Assembly (NCBI RefSeq): GCF_000513275.1
Contig: NZ_CBVJ010000114.1
Coordinates: forward strand, 1 to 58,952
Reading direction: 5' to 3'
Source of the DNA: Paenibacillus gorillae
Lineage (GTDB): Bacteria; Bacillota; Bacilli; Paenibacillales; Paenibacillaceae
DNA length: 58,952 bases
Part shown: one piece after another, positions 37,318 through 46,231 of the stretch
Layout: every line of letters starts with the position of its first letter
Position numbering within the stretch: the first letter of the stretch is position 1
The notes under the pieces: generated by a model
Seen by the model: the letters and a program-made list of their open reading frames with translations, nothing else
The model's database searches: none
Told to the model about the DNA's origin: nothing
Translations under genes and position numbers: made by a program

Positions 37318-39471
37318 ATGAAATCAATCTTCCGCTTATACGCCCGTGATCTATCAGGCATCGTCCGCAATTGGGCGGCCATCATTACGCTGCTTGGACT
37401 CATCTGCCTCCCTTCCCTTTACGCCTGGTTCAATATCGAAGCCTCTTGGGACCCCTATGGCAATACGAGCGGTCTGGCTGTTGCCGTCGCTAACAACGAT
37501 GAAGGCGCTGCGCTGCGCGGTACACCACTCAATGCCGGGGCAGGGGTCATCGACTCATTGAAGTCAAACCATAAGATAGGCTGGGTGTTCGTTGACGAGA
37601 AAAAGGCGCTTAAGGGCGTCAAGCACGGCGACTACTATGCGAGCATTGTCATTCCGGCGGATTTCTCCGCGAAAATCGCGACCGTCCTTAACGACAAGCC
37701 CGAACAATCGGCAATTGAATATTATGTGAATGAGAAAATCAATGCCGTCTCTCCGAAAATTGCTGCTTCCGGCGCCAACGGCATTATCCAAGAAATACGC
37801 AATACGTTCATTAAAACGGCTAACGGAGCAATCTTCACTCTGTTAAACGAGGTTGGCTTGGAGCTGGAGCAGGAACGGCCAACGATCGAGAATACCCGTG
37901 ATCTTGTGCTAAAGCTTGAGAAGCTGTTTCCGGAAATCAACGCAGCCGTCAATACGGCTTCCACGGACGCCGGCAAAGCGGAGACGATCGTTGCCAAGGC
38001 GCAAGCAGCGCTGCCGGATGCCGTTAAGCTCGTGAAAGACGGACAGCAATTGTCGGAAAAGCTGGGCAGCCTGCTGACGGACAGCTCCAAAGCGCTGACA
38101 CAAGCCGCCCCTTCGATCAAGCAAGACCTTCAATTATTAAACCAGACTGCCAAAGCTGCGGTGGATTTGACGGATGCACTGAAAAATGGGGAGCTGGACC
38201 CCGAAGCGGCGAAAACAGCACTGACTGCCATAGCAGGCAAGCTCGCTACAGCGGAACGAGTCGCAGGCAGCGCCGCCTCCTTATTCGGCCAGCTTGCTGA
38301 TACGACCGGCAGCAGCAGGCTGGCATCGGTCGGAAGCAAGCTGAAGCAGGCGCAAAGCCGCTTCGCACAGGCGAAGACAACAGCGACGCAAATTGCGCAG
38401 GCTATTGACCGCGGCGAAGAACCCGCTGCCCAGCTTATCGCGAATCTGCATGATGCAGCAGCAGAAGCTTCTTCACTGCTGGATGGCATCCTTGCCAAAT
38501 ATGATAGCGAGATCGTGCCGGGCATCGAGCAAGGACTTGCCAAGGCGCAAGCCGCCGCCCAGAAAGCGAACAGCGTGCTGAAGCAGACCGCAGCCGATAT
38601 GCCGGATGTGGAGAAAATATTGAAGGACGCGGCCATTGGACTAACCTTTGGCAAGGAAGCGCTCGTGGAAATAAAAAAGCGAATGCCCAACGCGGAGCAG
38701 AAAGTCAAAGGGCTGGCCGATCGTATCCGTCAGCTAGAGAAAGAGGGCAGTCTGGACGAGGTCATCGATCTGCTTCGCAACAATGCGCAGCGGGAGAGCG
38801 CCTTTTTCGCCGAGCCCGTCGTCTTGAATGAAAACCGGCTGTATCCCATCCCGAACTATGGCTCGGCGATGTCCCCTTTCTTCTCGACGCTGTCGATCTG
38901 GGTCGGAGCGTTGCTTCTCGTTTCCCTGCTATCGGCTGATCCTCATCCCGCTGAAGGGGAAAATTTAAAAAGCTATCAAGTTTACTTCGGCCGCTACCTC
39001 ACCTTTCTGACGATATCGCTGCTGCAATCCGTTCTGATTACGACGGGCGATATTTGGGTGCTTGGCACTTATGTGGTCGACAAGCTGGCGTTCGTTCTAT
39101 TCGGATTGCTAATCAGCATCGTCTTTATGCTGATCGTCTACACGCTTGTATCAGTATTCGGCAATGTGGGCAAGGCGCTTGCCATCGTACTGCTCGTCCT
39201 CCAACTGGCTGGCTCCGGAGGGACGTTCCCGATTCAGGTGACGCCTCCTTTCTTTCAAGCCATTCATCCCTATCTGCCGTTCACTTACGCAATCAGCATC
39301 ATGCGCGAAGCGGTCGGCGGCATTTTGTGGGACATCGTCTGGCGTGATTTGTTCTGGCTTGGCATTATCGCCGGCATCGCGCTTGTTGTCGGATTGGCGC
39401 TCAAAAAAATCATCAACCGCGCTTCTGCCGGCTTCCTCGGCAAAGTAAAGGAAAGCGATCTGATTCATTGA
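37318..39471 (+). CDS. YhgE/Pip domain membrane protein
   Basis: The 717-residue protein has the YhgE/Pip layout. The N-terminal membrane helix is followed by ASWDPYGNTSGLAVAVANNDEGA (about 45-70), the YhgE N-terminal motif. A long extracellular Ala/Lys-rich helical region (about 190-490) is predicted to be coiled coil. The C-terminal ABC-2-type membrane domain with five to six helices (about 535-700) ends in the LPFTYAISIMREAVGG motif. Relatives include the phage infection protein Pip of Lactococcus and EsaA of type VII secretion, but no WXG100 or ESX genes are nearby. CAGGAGG lies 5 bases before the ATG. Confidence 0.92.
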   Translation: MKSIFRLYARDLSGIVRNWAAIITLLGLICLPSLYAWFNIEASWDPYGNTSGLAVAVANNDEGAALRGTPLNAGAGVIDSLKSNHKIGWVFVDEKKALKGVKHGDYYASIVIPADFSAKIATVLNDKPEQSAIEYYVNEKINAVSPKIAASGANGIIQEIRNTFIKTANGAIFTLLNEVGLELEQERPTIENTRDLVLKLEKLFPEINAAVNTASTDAGKAETIVAKAQAALPDAVKLVKDGQQLSEKLGSLLTDSSKALTQAAPSIKQDLQLLNQTAKAAVDLTDALKNGELDPEAAKTALTAIAGKLATAERVAGSAASLFGQLADTTGSSRLASVGSKLKQAQSRFAQAKTTATQIAQAIDRGEEPAAQLIANLHDAAAEASSLLDGILAKYDSEIVPGIEQGLAKAQAAAQKANSVLKQTAADMPDVEKILKDAAIGLTFGKEALVEIKKRMPNAEQKVKGLADRIRQLEKEGSLDEVIDLLRNNAQRESAFFAEPVVLNENRLYPIPNYGSAMSPFFSTLSIWVGALLLVSLLSADPHPAEGENLKSYQVYFGRYLTFLTISLLQSVLITTGDIWVLGTYVVDKLAFVLFGLLISIVFMLIVYTLVSVFGNVGKALAIVLLVLQLAGSGGTFPIQVTPPFFQAIHPYLPFTYAISIMREAVGGILWDIVWRDLFWLGIIAGIALVVGLALKKIINRASAGFLGKVKESDLIH

Positions 39472-39588
39472 TGTGCGGCAGGGCCTCCTTGCCCAATTTT
39501 CTCAAAAACATAGAGATTCTGTGTCGATAGGTTTACAATGGAGGGGCACTAGTGACCAAATTCAACCGCCCCCTGGGAAGTGACGACA

Positions 39589-40791
39589 ATGGAGTTTTCG
39601 TGGAAACGCAATTTAATCGTGCTGTGGATCGGGGTCTTTTTCTGCAGCACCGCCTATTCAATATCGATACCGTTCATCCCGCTTTTTCTGAACACCGAGC
39701 TTGGTGTGGAGCGGCATCTGGAGACGTGGTCGGGCATCGCATTCGGCATTACATTTCTCGCCAGCGCTCTGATTTCTCCTTATTGGGGATCACTTGCTGA
39801 CAAATACGGCCGCAAGCCTATGCTAATGCGTTCTGGCTTCAGTCTGGCGGCGCTTTACTTTCTTACCTACTTCATTCATGATCCGTACTTGTTTCTTATT
39901 CTGCGGATTTTCCAAGGACTGCTAGCAGGTTATGTGCCCGCGGCGATCGCAATGGTTGCGACCAACACGCCCGAGGAGAAAACCGGCTATGCGCTTGGCA
40001 TCATGGCAACGTCAGGTGCCACCGGGGGCATTATGGGGCCGCTTATCGGCGGCCTTGTCAGCCACTCCATCGGCTACCGGGAATCGTTTATTTTCTCCGG
40101 TTTTGTAGTGCTCGTTGCCGCCTTAATTGCAACCTTCTTCGCCCATGAGAAAAACTTCAACCGCTCGGCTCCGCGCTCATCGGTCCGGGAAGATCTCAAG
40201 CATGCGATGGAAAATCGGACGTTTCTGACACTCCTTATCCTCGCTGGACTTGCCACCTTCTCGGTCATGATTCTGGAGCCGTTGCTGACTGTATATGTCT
40301 TGCAGCTTGGAGCCAGCCGCAGCGAAGCGTCGCTGCAATCGGGTATCGTATTCTCTGCTGTCGGCATCGCAACCTTGATCGCCGCCCCGCAGTGGGGCAA
40401 GATCGGCTCGCGCATCGGCTTTTCCAAGGTGCTGTTCATCGGATTAATTGGCGGCGGTATCGGCAACTGCCTGCAGTTTTTCGTCGGCCATTTCGCCGAA
40501 TTCGGCGCCCTTCGCTTCATCTATGGCTTGTTTTTCGCCGGGGTCTACCCTGCGGTCAATGCCATGATCGTGAAGGTAACGGAACCCTCGTTCCGCGGCC
40601 GGGCCTTCAGCCTGAACCAATCGGCAACCCAATTTGCCACGATGCTCGGCCCCGTTATCGGCGGCGTGCTGGGCGGCGTTATCCCGATCCGCTGGGTGTT
40701 CGTCCTCAATGGCATTATCCTCTTAACGGCCGCCTTTCTTCTCCGGAAGCAGCATATGGAGGAAAAACTTCATGCCCCTAGCGGCACCTGA
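39589..40791 (+). CDS. MFS multidrug efflux transporter, 5' end probably frameshifted
   Basis: This 12-helix major facilitator protein of about 400 residues has the motif GSLADKYGRKPML between helices 2 and 3 and a second-half equivalent (WGKIGSRIGFSKV). It resembles the drug/H+ antiporter group. The usable start in this frame (ATG 39589, or GTG 39580) has only a weak GGGAAG site. A much better site (GGAGGGG, 5 bases before GTG 39552) lies in another frame. Removing one C from the five-C run at 39569-39573 joins them to read MTKFNRPWEVTTMEFSWK. A +1 error in that run is therefore likely, with the natural start at 39552. Confidence 0.88.
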   Translation: MEFSWKRNLIVLWIGVFFCSTAYSISIPFIPLFLNTELGVERHLETWSGIAFGITFLASALISPYWGSLADKYGRKPMLMRSGFSLAALYFLTYFIHDPYLFLILRIFQGLLAGYVPAAIAMVATNTPEEKTGYALGIMATSGATGGIMGPLIGGLVSHSIGYRESFIFSGFVVLVAALIATFFAHEKNFNRSAPRSSVREDLKHAMENRTFLTLLILAGLATFSVMILEPLLTVYVLQLGASRSEASLQSGIVFSAVGIATLIAAPQWGKIGSRIGFSKVLFIGLIGGGIGNCLQFFVGHFAEFGALRFIYGLFFAGVYPAVNAMIVKVTEPSFRGRAFSLNQSATQFATMLGPVIGGVLGGVIPIRWVFVLNGIILLTAAFLLRKQHMEEKLHAPSGT

Positions 40792-40820
40792 GGCGCGTGC
40801 GGGAAAATAAACATAGTTGA

Positions 40821-40875
40821 AAACAAGCCATATAAACGACATCGCTGACGATGTTCTCGTTTATATGGCTTGTTT
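40821..40875. terminator. Bidirectional terminator between MFS and CDF genes
   Basis: A perfect 19-bp stem (left arm 40821-40839, right arm 40857-40875, starting AAACAAGCC and ending GGCTTGTTT) contains a small inner CATCG / CGATG helix. It serves the convergent MFS and CDF genes, with A and T runs on both sides. Confidence 0.9.
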
Positions 40876-40947
40876 GATTTTACATGGACCTATCGTCCCC
40901 TTGAACAATTCGGAAGCGCAATGGCCTGGAACGTTGGTTGACGTCAA

Positions 40948-42099
40948 TTATACCTTCAATTCCATGTGCCGGATGACGGAGCTCTCCACCTGAATCGTTG
41001 AATGCTGGATGCTGAACTTCTCCTCAACGAGTCGGATCGCTGCTTGCAGTACAGCTTGGCAGTCGACGCCATCTTCAACGAGCACATGACAGCTCAGAGA
41101 ATCCAGTCCGGAAGTAATCGTCCAAATATGCAGATCATGCACATCAACAACACCTTCAATACCGCCAAGCGCCGCTTTTACCTCCTTATGATTGACCGCT
41201 GCAGGCGTTCCTTCCATTAAAATATGAAGTGTGTGCTTAATGACACTCCAGGCGCTTTTCAAGATCAGCAGCGCAACGACGACAGATATGATTGGATCGG
41301 CAATATTCCAACCGAATAACAGCATTAACAATCCTGCAACTATCGCGCCAACCGAACCCAGTGCATCACCAAGCACGTGCAGATAAGCGCTTTTTACGTT
41401 CAGATTGTTGTGAACATCACCTTTGCGGGTCAGCGCCCATGCGCTTGCGAGGTTAGCCAGTAATCCAACAATGGCAATCAACATCATGGACAAGCTGGAT
41501 ACCTCAGGCGGATCAGCAAACCTGCCGATTGCCTCGTAGACGATAAATCCCGCGATGACGAACAAAGTAATGCCATTAAATAATGCCGCTAATATTTCGA
41601 ACCGGTAAAAGCCGTAGGTTTTATCCGGAGAAGCCGGACGAGAAGCGAACCAGACGGCCACCAGACTTAGAATTAGCGCACCAACATCGCTCAGCATATG
41701 CCCCGAATCGGCAAGCAGCGCCAAGCTATTCGTTATGAGACCGCCGAAAAACTCCAAAAACATGATGCCGCCCGTAATAACAAGCGCAATAATTAATCCC
41801 GTTTTATTGCCGCTGGCATCATAGTGATGGTGGCTATGTCCGCCATGGCTATGGCCGTGATGATCGTGACCTTGGTGACTGTGATTAGAGTCGCTATGAT
41901 CGTGGTTGTTATAATCATGGTTGCTATGATTATTATGGTCGTGGTCACTATGATCATCTTCGTGGTTGTGATTGAAGTCTGTATGTTCCTCCCCTTTATA
42001 GATGACCCCGTTTCCCTCTCCAGAAGAACGTTGTCCTCCTTTTTCATCGTTCTGTCCTTCTATGCCGCCTATTCCTGATTTGTGTTGATCCTCAGCCAT
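40948..42099 (-). CDS. Cation diffusion facilitator (zinc/cobalt exporter) with His-rich N-terminus
   Basis: The 383-residue CDF family metal/proton antiporter is of the CzcD/ZitB type. A strongly His/Asp/Asn-rich N-terminal tail (about residues 40-97, roughly half His) may bind metal in the cytosol. Six helices follow, with the two metal sites carried by DSGHMLSD (helix 2) and YLHVLGDALGS (helix 5); the His/Asp pairs are the zinc-type pattern. The C-terminal cytoplasmic domain (about 300-383) has HDLHIWTITSG. The ATG at 42099 has a G-rich but imperfect site. An ArsR-family operator lies 65 bases upstream, so induction by Zn or Co is expected. Confidence 0.95.
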   Translation of the reverse strand: MAEDQHKSGIGGIEGQNDEKGGQRSSGEGNGVIYKGEEHTDFNHNHEDDHSDHDHNNHSNHDYNNHDHSDSNHSHQGHDHHGHSHGGHSHHHYDASGNKTGLIIALVITGGIMFLEFFGGLITNSLALLADSGHMLSDVGALILSLVAVWFASRPASPDKTYGFYRFEILAALFNGITLFVIAGFIVYEAIGRFADPPEVSSLSMMLIAIVGLLANLASAWALTRKGDVHNNLNVKSAYLHVLGDALGSVGAIVAGLLMLLFGWNIADPIISVVVALLILKSAWSVIKHTLHILMEGTPAAVNHKEVKAALGGIEGVVDVHDLHIWTITSGLDSLSCHVLVEDGVDCQAVLQAAIRLVEEKFSIQHSTIQVESSVIRHMELKV

Positions 42100-42131
42100 C
42101 GTTCATTCCCCCCTGCCTAACCATGCATTGT

Positions 42132-42193
42132 ATTATAGAAGCTATTTTATGAATTCATTCAAATTAACATATGAGCAACTATTCATATGTTAA
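42132..42193 (-). promoter_or_regulatory. CzrA/SmtB-type (ArsR family) operator and promoter of the CDF gene
   Basis: A perfect 11-8-11 inverted repeat (TTAACATATGA at 42164-42174 and TCATATGTTAA at 42183-42193) contains the ATATGA...TCATAT core of CzrA, CadC and SmtB operators. Downstream on the minus strand TTGAAT and TATAAT (42137-42132) could form a promoter with a long 19-base spacer. The repressor gene itself is not in the window. Confidence 0.8.
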
Positions 42194-42299
42194 TAATGCC
42201 TTACATTTCATCTATTGTCAACTATCACATGCACCGCAAGCTAAAGCTTGCCTGAACCGCCGAAGGTATCAGCTGTTAGACAAGCTTTAACGAAGATAG

Positions 42300-42434
42300 C
42301 TATGGATTATTGGTATGCTTTTTGTTTGCGAGCTTTCCCGTCGGTTTGCCTTTGCCGAAATGCTCCTTGTTTTTCTGCTGCTTTTGCTGCGTTTCCTGTA
42401 TCTTGGATACAAATTCATTTGTTGAATCGCTCAT
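42300..42434 (-). CDS. Small basic hydrophilic protein, 44 residues
   Basis: ATG 42434 is preceded by AAAGGAGGGAG and the frame closes at TAG 42300. The product starts MSDSTNEFVSKIQE, continues with a Gln/Lys-rich stretch and ends FGKGKPTGKLANKKHTNNP. It is highly charged and lacks hydrophobic segments, as small acid-soluble spore proteins and similar Paenibacillaceae peptides do, but I do not recognise the family. The strong ribosome binding site and clean codon pattern support a real gene. Confidence 0.72.
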   Translation of the reverse strand: MSDSTNEFVSKIQETQQKQQKNKEHFGKGKPTGKLANKKHTNNP

Positions 42435-42588
42435 GCGGACACTCCCTCCTTTACCATAAGTAGGTTTTCCGCCCGCTCCAAACTTATTCGTCGTCTACAC
42501 CACAGTTTGCTGTGTCCCATCAGTATCTGCAGCTACTTGTTAGCCAAAATAGCACCTTATGCCGACTCTTTACTAAGCCTAATCGCCA

Positions 42589-42776
42589 TCAAAATGCAAA
42601 AGTGCATTTTGATGAGCTGAAAACCCCCACTTTATGCCTTCAAAATGTAAAAGTGCATTTCAAAAGGGCAAAAATGGCCGATTATCGCTAAAATCGCTCA
42701 ATCCACCTGCACTTTTGCATTTTGAGGGCGGAAATCGACTAAAACGGCGCATTCAAAATGTATTTTTGCATTTTGA
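42589..42776. repeat. Cluster B of the 24-bp palindromic intergenic repeat (four copies)
   Basis: Copies lie at 42589-42612, 42640-42663, 42706-42725 and 42753-42776. The first is a perfect inverted repeat, TCAAAATGCA-AAAG-TGCATTTTGA. The third is a half-form in reverse orientation carrying CCTGCAC, the complement of the half-forms in cluster A. Spacing is again about 50 bases. The surrounding 42435-43029 gap has no gene. Confidence 0.82.
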
Positions 42777-42888
42777 TCAAGAAAATCTAAGGTTACTTTG
42801 AGTTTCTGCACCATATGAGCCATTCGCTAACTATAGAGTGAGCGCAGCCAGCCGCATCATCGGCAACGCTCTGTAGCTGCCGGAACGC

Positions 42889-42931
42889 GAAAAGACCATT
42901 GCGGAAGAGCAATCCCCTCCCACAATGGTCT
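42889..42931 (-). terminator. Terminator of the sulfur-scavenging operon
   Basis: AGACCATTG pairs with CAATGGTCT (9 bp) and, read on the minus strand, ends in TTTTC. It lies about 100 bases past the monooxygenase stop at 43030. Confidence 0.65.
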
Positions 42932-43029
42932 CTTGGCATTTCACACAGTAAACTTTAGCGCTCGCCTTTAGCCTGCATATTGCGCAGTCTCATCAGCTAT
43001 AGCAATCGAAAACCTGCTTTTTTCTCAAC

Positions 43030-44478
43030 CTAACCTGCGCCGCCCGTTTCACTCGCGCCAACAGCTGTTACTTCTGAGCCAATTACACTGTCTCCGACCG
43101 TTCCTGATCCAACTGTTTCTGCTCCAGCTGCTGCTGCCGAGCGCTCATGGCTCGCCTGAAAGTGGCGGATGCCCGGGCGCTCCAGCCCGAGATGCTCGCG
43201 AAGCGTGCTTCCCGCGTATTCTGTGCGGAACAGCCCCCGCTGCTGCAAAATCGGCACGACATGATCGACGAATTCGTCGAGGTTGCCCGGCAGCACCGGC
43301 GGCATAATATTGAAGCCGTCGCAGCCGTACTCCTCGAACCAGAGCTGCATGAAGTCGGCCAGCTGCTCATAGGTGCCGACGAACTGCATATGGCCCCTAG
43401 CGCCAAGCAAGCGCCCGCCCAGCTCCTGAAGCGACAGGCGCTCATTGCGCGCCATATCCATGATGAGCTGCACACGGCTCTTCATGCCGTTGGTCGCTTC
43501 CACCGGATCGGGAATGTCCGGGAGCTGCCCGTCAACCGGGTAACCGGACAGATCGAAGTTCAGCAAAGCCGAGAGCATTCCGACGATCATGCTGGGCGGA
43601 ATGAGCGCTTGAAGCTCCTTATACTTCCGCTGCGCTTCCTCCTCCGTCGCTCCGATAATCGGCGATAGGCCCGGCATAATTTTCATGCTGCCTTGCGGCC
43701 TTCCGTATGTGGCAAGCTTGCTTTTCACACTGCCGTAGAATACTTGCGCCGCCTCCAGCGACTGCTGCGCAGTGAAGATAACCTCCCCGAACGCCGCGGC
43801 AAAATCCTGTCCCGGCCCGGAGGAGCCGGCCTGAATCAGCACCGGATAGCCTTGCGGCGGACGCGGTACGTTCAGCGCACCTTTCGTCGAATACCACTGC
43901 CCCTTATATTCGGTCTCCTTCACCTTCGAGCCATCGGCGAAGATCCCTGCGTCCCGATCGATAACGAGCGCTTGATCCTCCCATGTATCCCAGAGCCGGG
44001 TAACAACCTCGACGAATTCACGCGCCATCTCATAGCGCAAGCCGTGCTCCGGATGCTTATCCCTGCCGTAGTTGAACGCTTCAGTATCCAGCTGCGAAGT
44101 GACGATGTTCCAGCCTGCGCGTCCTTCACTAATATGATCCAGCGATGCAAATTTTCTCGCCACATTGTAGGGCTCATTATAAGTGGTCGATACAGTCGCC
44201 GTAAGCCCTAGCTTTTCGGTCACCGTCGACAGCGCCGCCAGCAATTGCACAGGCTCGAGCATGCCCGAAGCCGAATCCTCAACGCCGCGAACATAGAGCA
44301 AATCCGCCAGAAACATCATATCGAACTTGCCGCGTTCAGCTGTTTGCGCCAGCCTTTTATAAAACTTGAAGTCAAACAGCCCTTCAGCACCCGATTCCGG
44401 ATGACGCCAGCCGAAATGATGATGACCGCTATAATAGATAAACGCACCCAAATGAAGCTGCTCGTTTCTTTTCCCCAT
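43030..44478 (-). CDS. FMN-dependent monooxygenase of the NtaA/SnaA/DszA (DmoA) family
   Basis: The 482-residue luciferase-like flavin monooxygenase has family segments HLGAFIYYSGHHHFGWRHP near the N-terminus, FDMMFLADLLYVRG, FASLDHISEGRAGWNIVTS and PVLIQAGSSGPGQDFAA. These enzymes use reduced FMN from a partner reductase to oxidise sulfides, sulfonates, nitrilotriacetate or thiophenes. Its place at the end of an SsuABC-like operon argues for release of sulfur from an organosulfur compound. An unusual low-complexity tail (about 445-482, Gly/Ser/Thr/Glu/Val) follows the catalytic domain. No NADH:FMN reductase gene is adjacent. GGGAGGG precedes the ATG. Confidence 0.93.
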   Translation of the reverse strand: MGKRNEQLHLGAFIYYSGHHHFGWRHPESGAEGLFDFKFYKRLAQTAERGKFDMMFLADLLYVRGVEDSASGMLEPVQLLAALSTVTEKLGLTATVSTTYNEPYNVARKFASLDHISEGRAGWNIVTSQLDTEAFNYGRDKHPEHGLRYEMAREFVEVVTRLWDTWEDQALVIDRDAGIFADGSKVKETEYKGQWYSTKGALNVPRPPQGYPVLIQAGSSGPGQDFAAAFGEVIFTAQQSLEAAQVFYGSVKSKLATYGRPQGSMKIMPGLSPIIGATEEEAQRKYKELQALIPPSMIVGMLSALLNFDLSGYPVDGQLPDIPDPVEATNGMKSRVQLIMDMARNERLSLQELGGRLLGARGHMQFVGTYEQLADFMQLWFEEYGCDGFNIMPPVLPGNLDEFVDHVVPILQQRGLFRTEYAGSTLREHLGLERPGIRHFQASHERSAAAAGAETVGSGTVGDSVIGSEVTAVGASETGGAG

Positions 44479-44505
44479 CGTAAGTCCCTCCCGCTTTGGT
44501 GTTCG

Positions 44506-45324
44506 TCACCCTTTGAACGTATCGCGCCAGCGAAGCCATCGCTTCTCCAGCAGCCGGACACCCGAATCAGACAGCTTGCCAATCAGGGCAAAAATAATGA
44601 TGCCGACAAATACGACATCGGTTCGCATATAAGCTCTTGCATCCTGGATCATATAGCCGACTCCAGCGCTCGCACCCATCATCTCGGCTACGACAAGCAC
44701 CAGCCAGGAAATACCGAGCGACAGCCGGATGCCGAGCAGAATATTCGGCAGCGCGGACGGAATGATCAGCTTCCCAATGAGCTGCAGCCGCGAATATTGA
44801 AACATCCGTGCGACCTGGAACAGCTTCACATCCACGTTGCGGATGCCGAGAAACGTATTCATATATACAGGAAAAAAAGCACCCAGCGAAATCATTAATA
44901 TTTTCGAAAACTCGCCAACGCCAAACCACAATATAAATAGCGGAATAAGCGACAGCAGCGGAATCGTCCACAGCATTTGCAGCGAAGGATCGAGCGTTTT
45001 TTCAGCCAGCTTGTTAAGTCCCGTCACCAGGCCAAGCAGCAGCCCTGTTCCCGCTCCTATCAAGAAGCCCATCATCGCCCGATAAACGCTAATGCTCAAG
45101 TGCTTATAAAGCTCCCCGCTTGCAATCAAATCTGCAAATTGCTTCACAATCGCCGTCGGCGCCGGCAGCATCGTTGCCGGTATAAGCTCCAGCCTGCTAA
45201 CCGCCTCCCAAATCATTAAGATCGCTATCGGAAGCAGCCAAGCGTGAAGCGGCTTTGGGATACTCCGCAGCCAGCCTTCTTGGGAGTGTTGCGTCCTCTT
45301 CTCATCCAACACTTGCCCGCTCAT
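44506..45324 (-). CDS. Sulfonate/nitrate-type ABC transporter permease (second of two)
   Basis: The permease has about 272 residues, six helices and the coupling segment KLFQVARMFQYSRLQLIGKLIIPSA in outline. It belongs to the SsuC/TauC/NrtB family. ATG 45324 overlaps the stop of the upstream permease in an ATGA arrangement and has AAAGGAG upstream; the longer frame to 45357 lacks a site. It is clearly homologous to the preceding permease (shared NILLGIRLS..ISWLVLVVAEMMG), so the pair arose by tandem duplication and may form a heterodimer. Confidence 0.92.
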   Translation of the reverse strand: MSGQVLDEKRTQHSQEGWLRSIPKPLHAWLLPIAILMIWEAVSRLELIPATMLPAPTAIVKQFADLIASGELYKHLSISVYRAMMGFLIGAGTGLLLGLVTGLNKLAEKTLDPSLQMLWTIPLLSLIPLFILWFGVGEFSKILMISLGAFFPVYMNTFLGIRNVDVKLFQVARMFQYSRLQLIGKLIIPSALPNILLGIRLSLGISWLVLVVAEMMGASAGVGYMIQDARAYMRTDVVFVGIIIFALIGKLSDSGVRLLEKRWLRWRDTFKG

Positions 45325-46169
45325 AACGTCTCGTCTCCTTTGTAGCTGTCCTGCCACCGCAACAAGCGGCGCTCCAGCAGCTTCACCAGCGAGTCGGTTA
45401 GCTTGCCTACTACGGCAAATACGATAATACCGACAAAGACAACGGCGGTAAGAGAGAATGATCTGGCATCATTAATCAGAAATCCGATACCGGAGCTGGA
45501 GCCCATCATTTCCGCAACGACGAGAACGAGCCACGCAACGCCAACCGACAACCGCATGCCAAGCAAAATGTTAGGCATGGCGGCGGGAATGATCAGCTTC
45601 GTGATCATATGCCATTTGCTGAACTGGAGCACCCGTCCCACATCGAACAGCTTGCCGTCTACCGAGCGAATGCCAAGAAACGTATTCACGTAAAACGGGG
45701 GGTAAAAAATGTGCCTTTTTGCGATCAGCAATATTTTCGACGTCTCCCCAAAACCAAACCATAAAATGAACAGCGGCGCGATAGCGAGATGCGGCAGCGT
45801 CCGCAGCATTTGCAACGTCGGATCGAGCAGACGCTCCGTCTTATAGGAGAAGCCGACCCAAACGCCGGCCGCCAGTCCCAGTCCTCCGCCAAGCAAGAAG
45901 CCAAGCAGAGCCCGCCATGCCGAGATACCCAGATGACGCGCGAGCTCCCCGGAAGCCGTTAAGCTGACGAATTCCTCTAAAATTTTACTGGGAGTCGGCA
46001 ATAAAATCGGATTGAGCTTCCCCATCGCGCCTGCGGCCTCCCAGATGATTAGGATCGCAATGGGCAGCGCAGCCGCCAGCAAAATATTGTTTAGCTGTAT
46101 CTGATTCCGTCTGCGCCGCTTGCTGCCCGCCTTTCCCTTCACGAGCGGCGTTGCTGCCGTCTTCTCCAT
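45321..46169 (-). CDS. Sulfonate/nitrate-type ABC transporter permease (first of two)
   Basis: A permease of the same SsuC-like family as its neighbour, about 282 residues with six helices. ATG 46169 is preferred (GAGGCGG just upstream) over the open frame at 46193. Where the paralogue has LMISLGAFFPVYMNTF this one reads LLIAKRHIFYPPFYVNTF: two residues longer and unlike the family. The DNA at 45692-45721 is a string of homopolymer runs (A4, G6, A6, T5), so several inserted bases may have scrambled a stretch of about ten codons. Confidence 0.9.
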   Translation of the reverse strand: MEKTAATPLVKGKAGSKRRRRNQIQLNNILLAAALPIAILIIWEAAGAMGKLNPILLPTPSKILEEFVSLTASGELARHLGISAWRALLGFLLGGGLGLAAGVWVGFSYKTERLLDPTLQMLRTLPHLAIAPLFILWFGFGETSKILLIAKRHIFYPPFYVNTFLGIRSVDGKLFDVGRVLQFSKWHMITKLIIPAAMPNILLGMRLSVGVAWLVLVVAEMMGSSSGIGFLINDARSFSLTAVVFVGIIVFAVVGKLTDSLVKLLERRLLRWQDSYKGDETL

Positions 46170-46231
46170 AAGTACCGCCTCGTTTCCGTTCATTTCGTTA
46201 TTAAATCAATCTTCGGCGCGGGCTTGCTGGC

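Noticed and set aside
41824..42078. Hydrophobic Met/Val-rich plus-strand frame
   Set aside because: It results from reading the complement of the His-rich codons of the CDF gene; it is not a membrane peptide gene.
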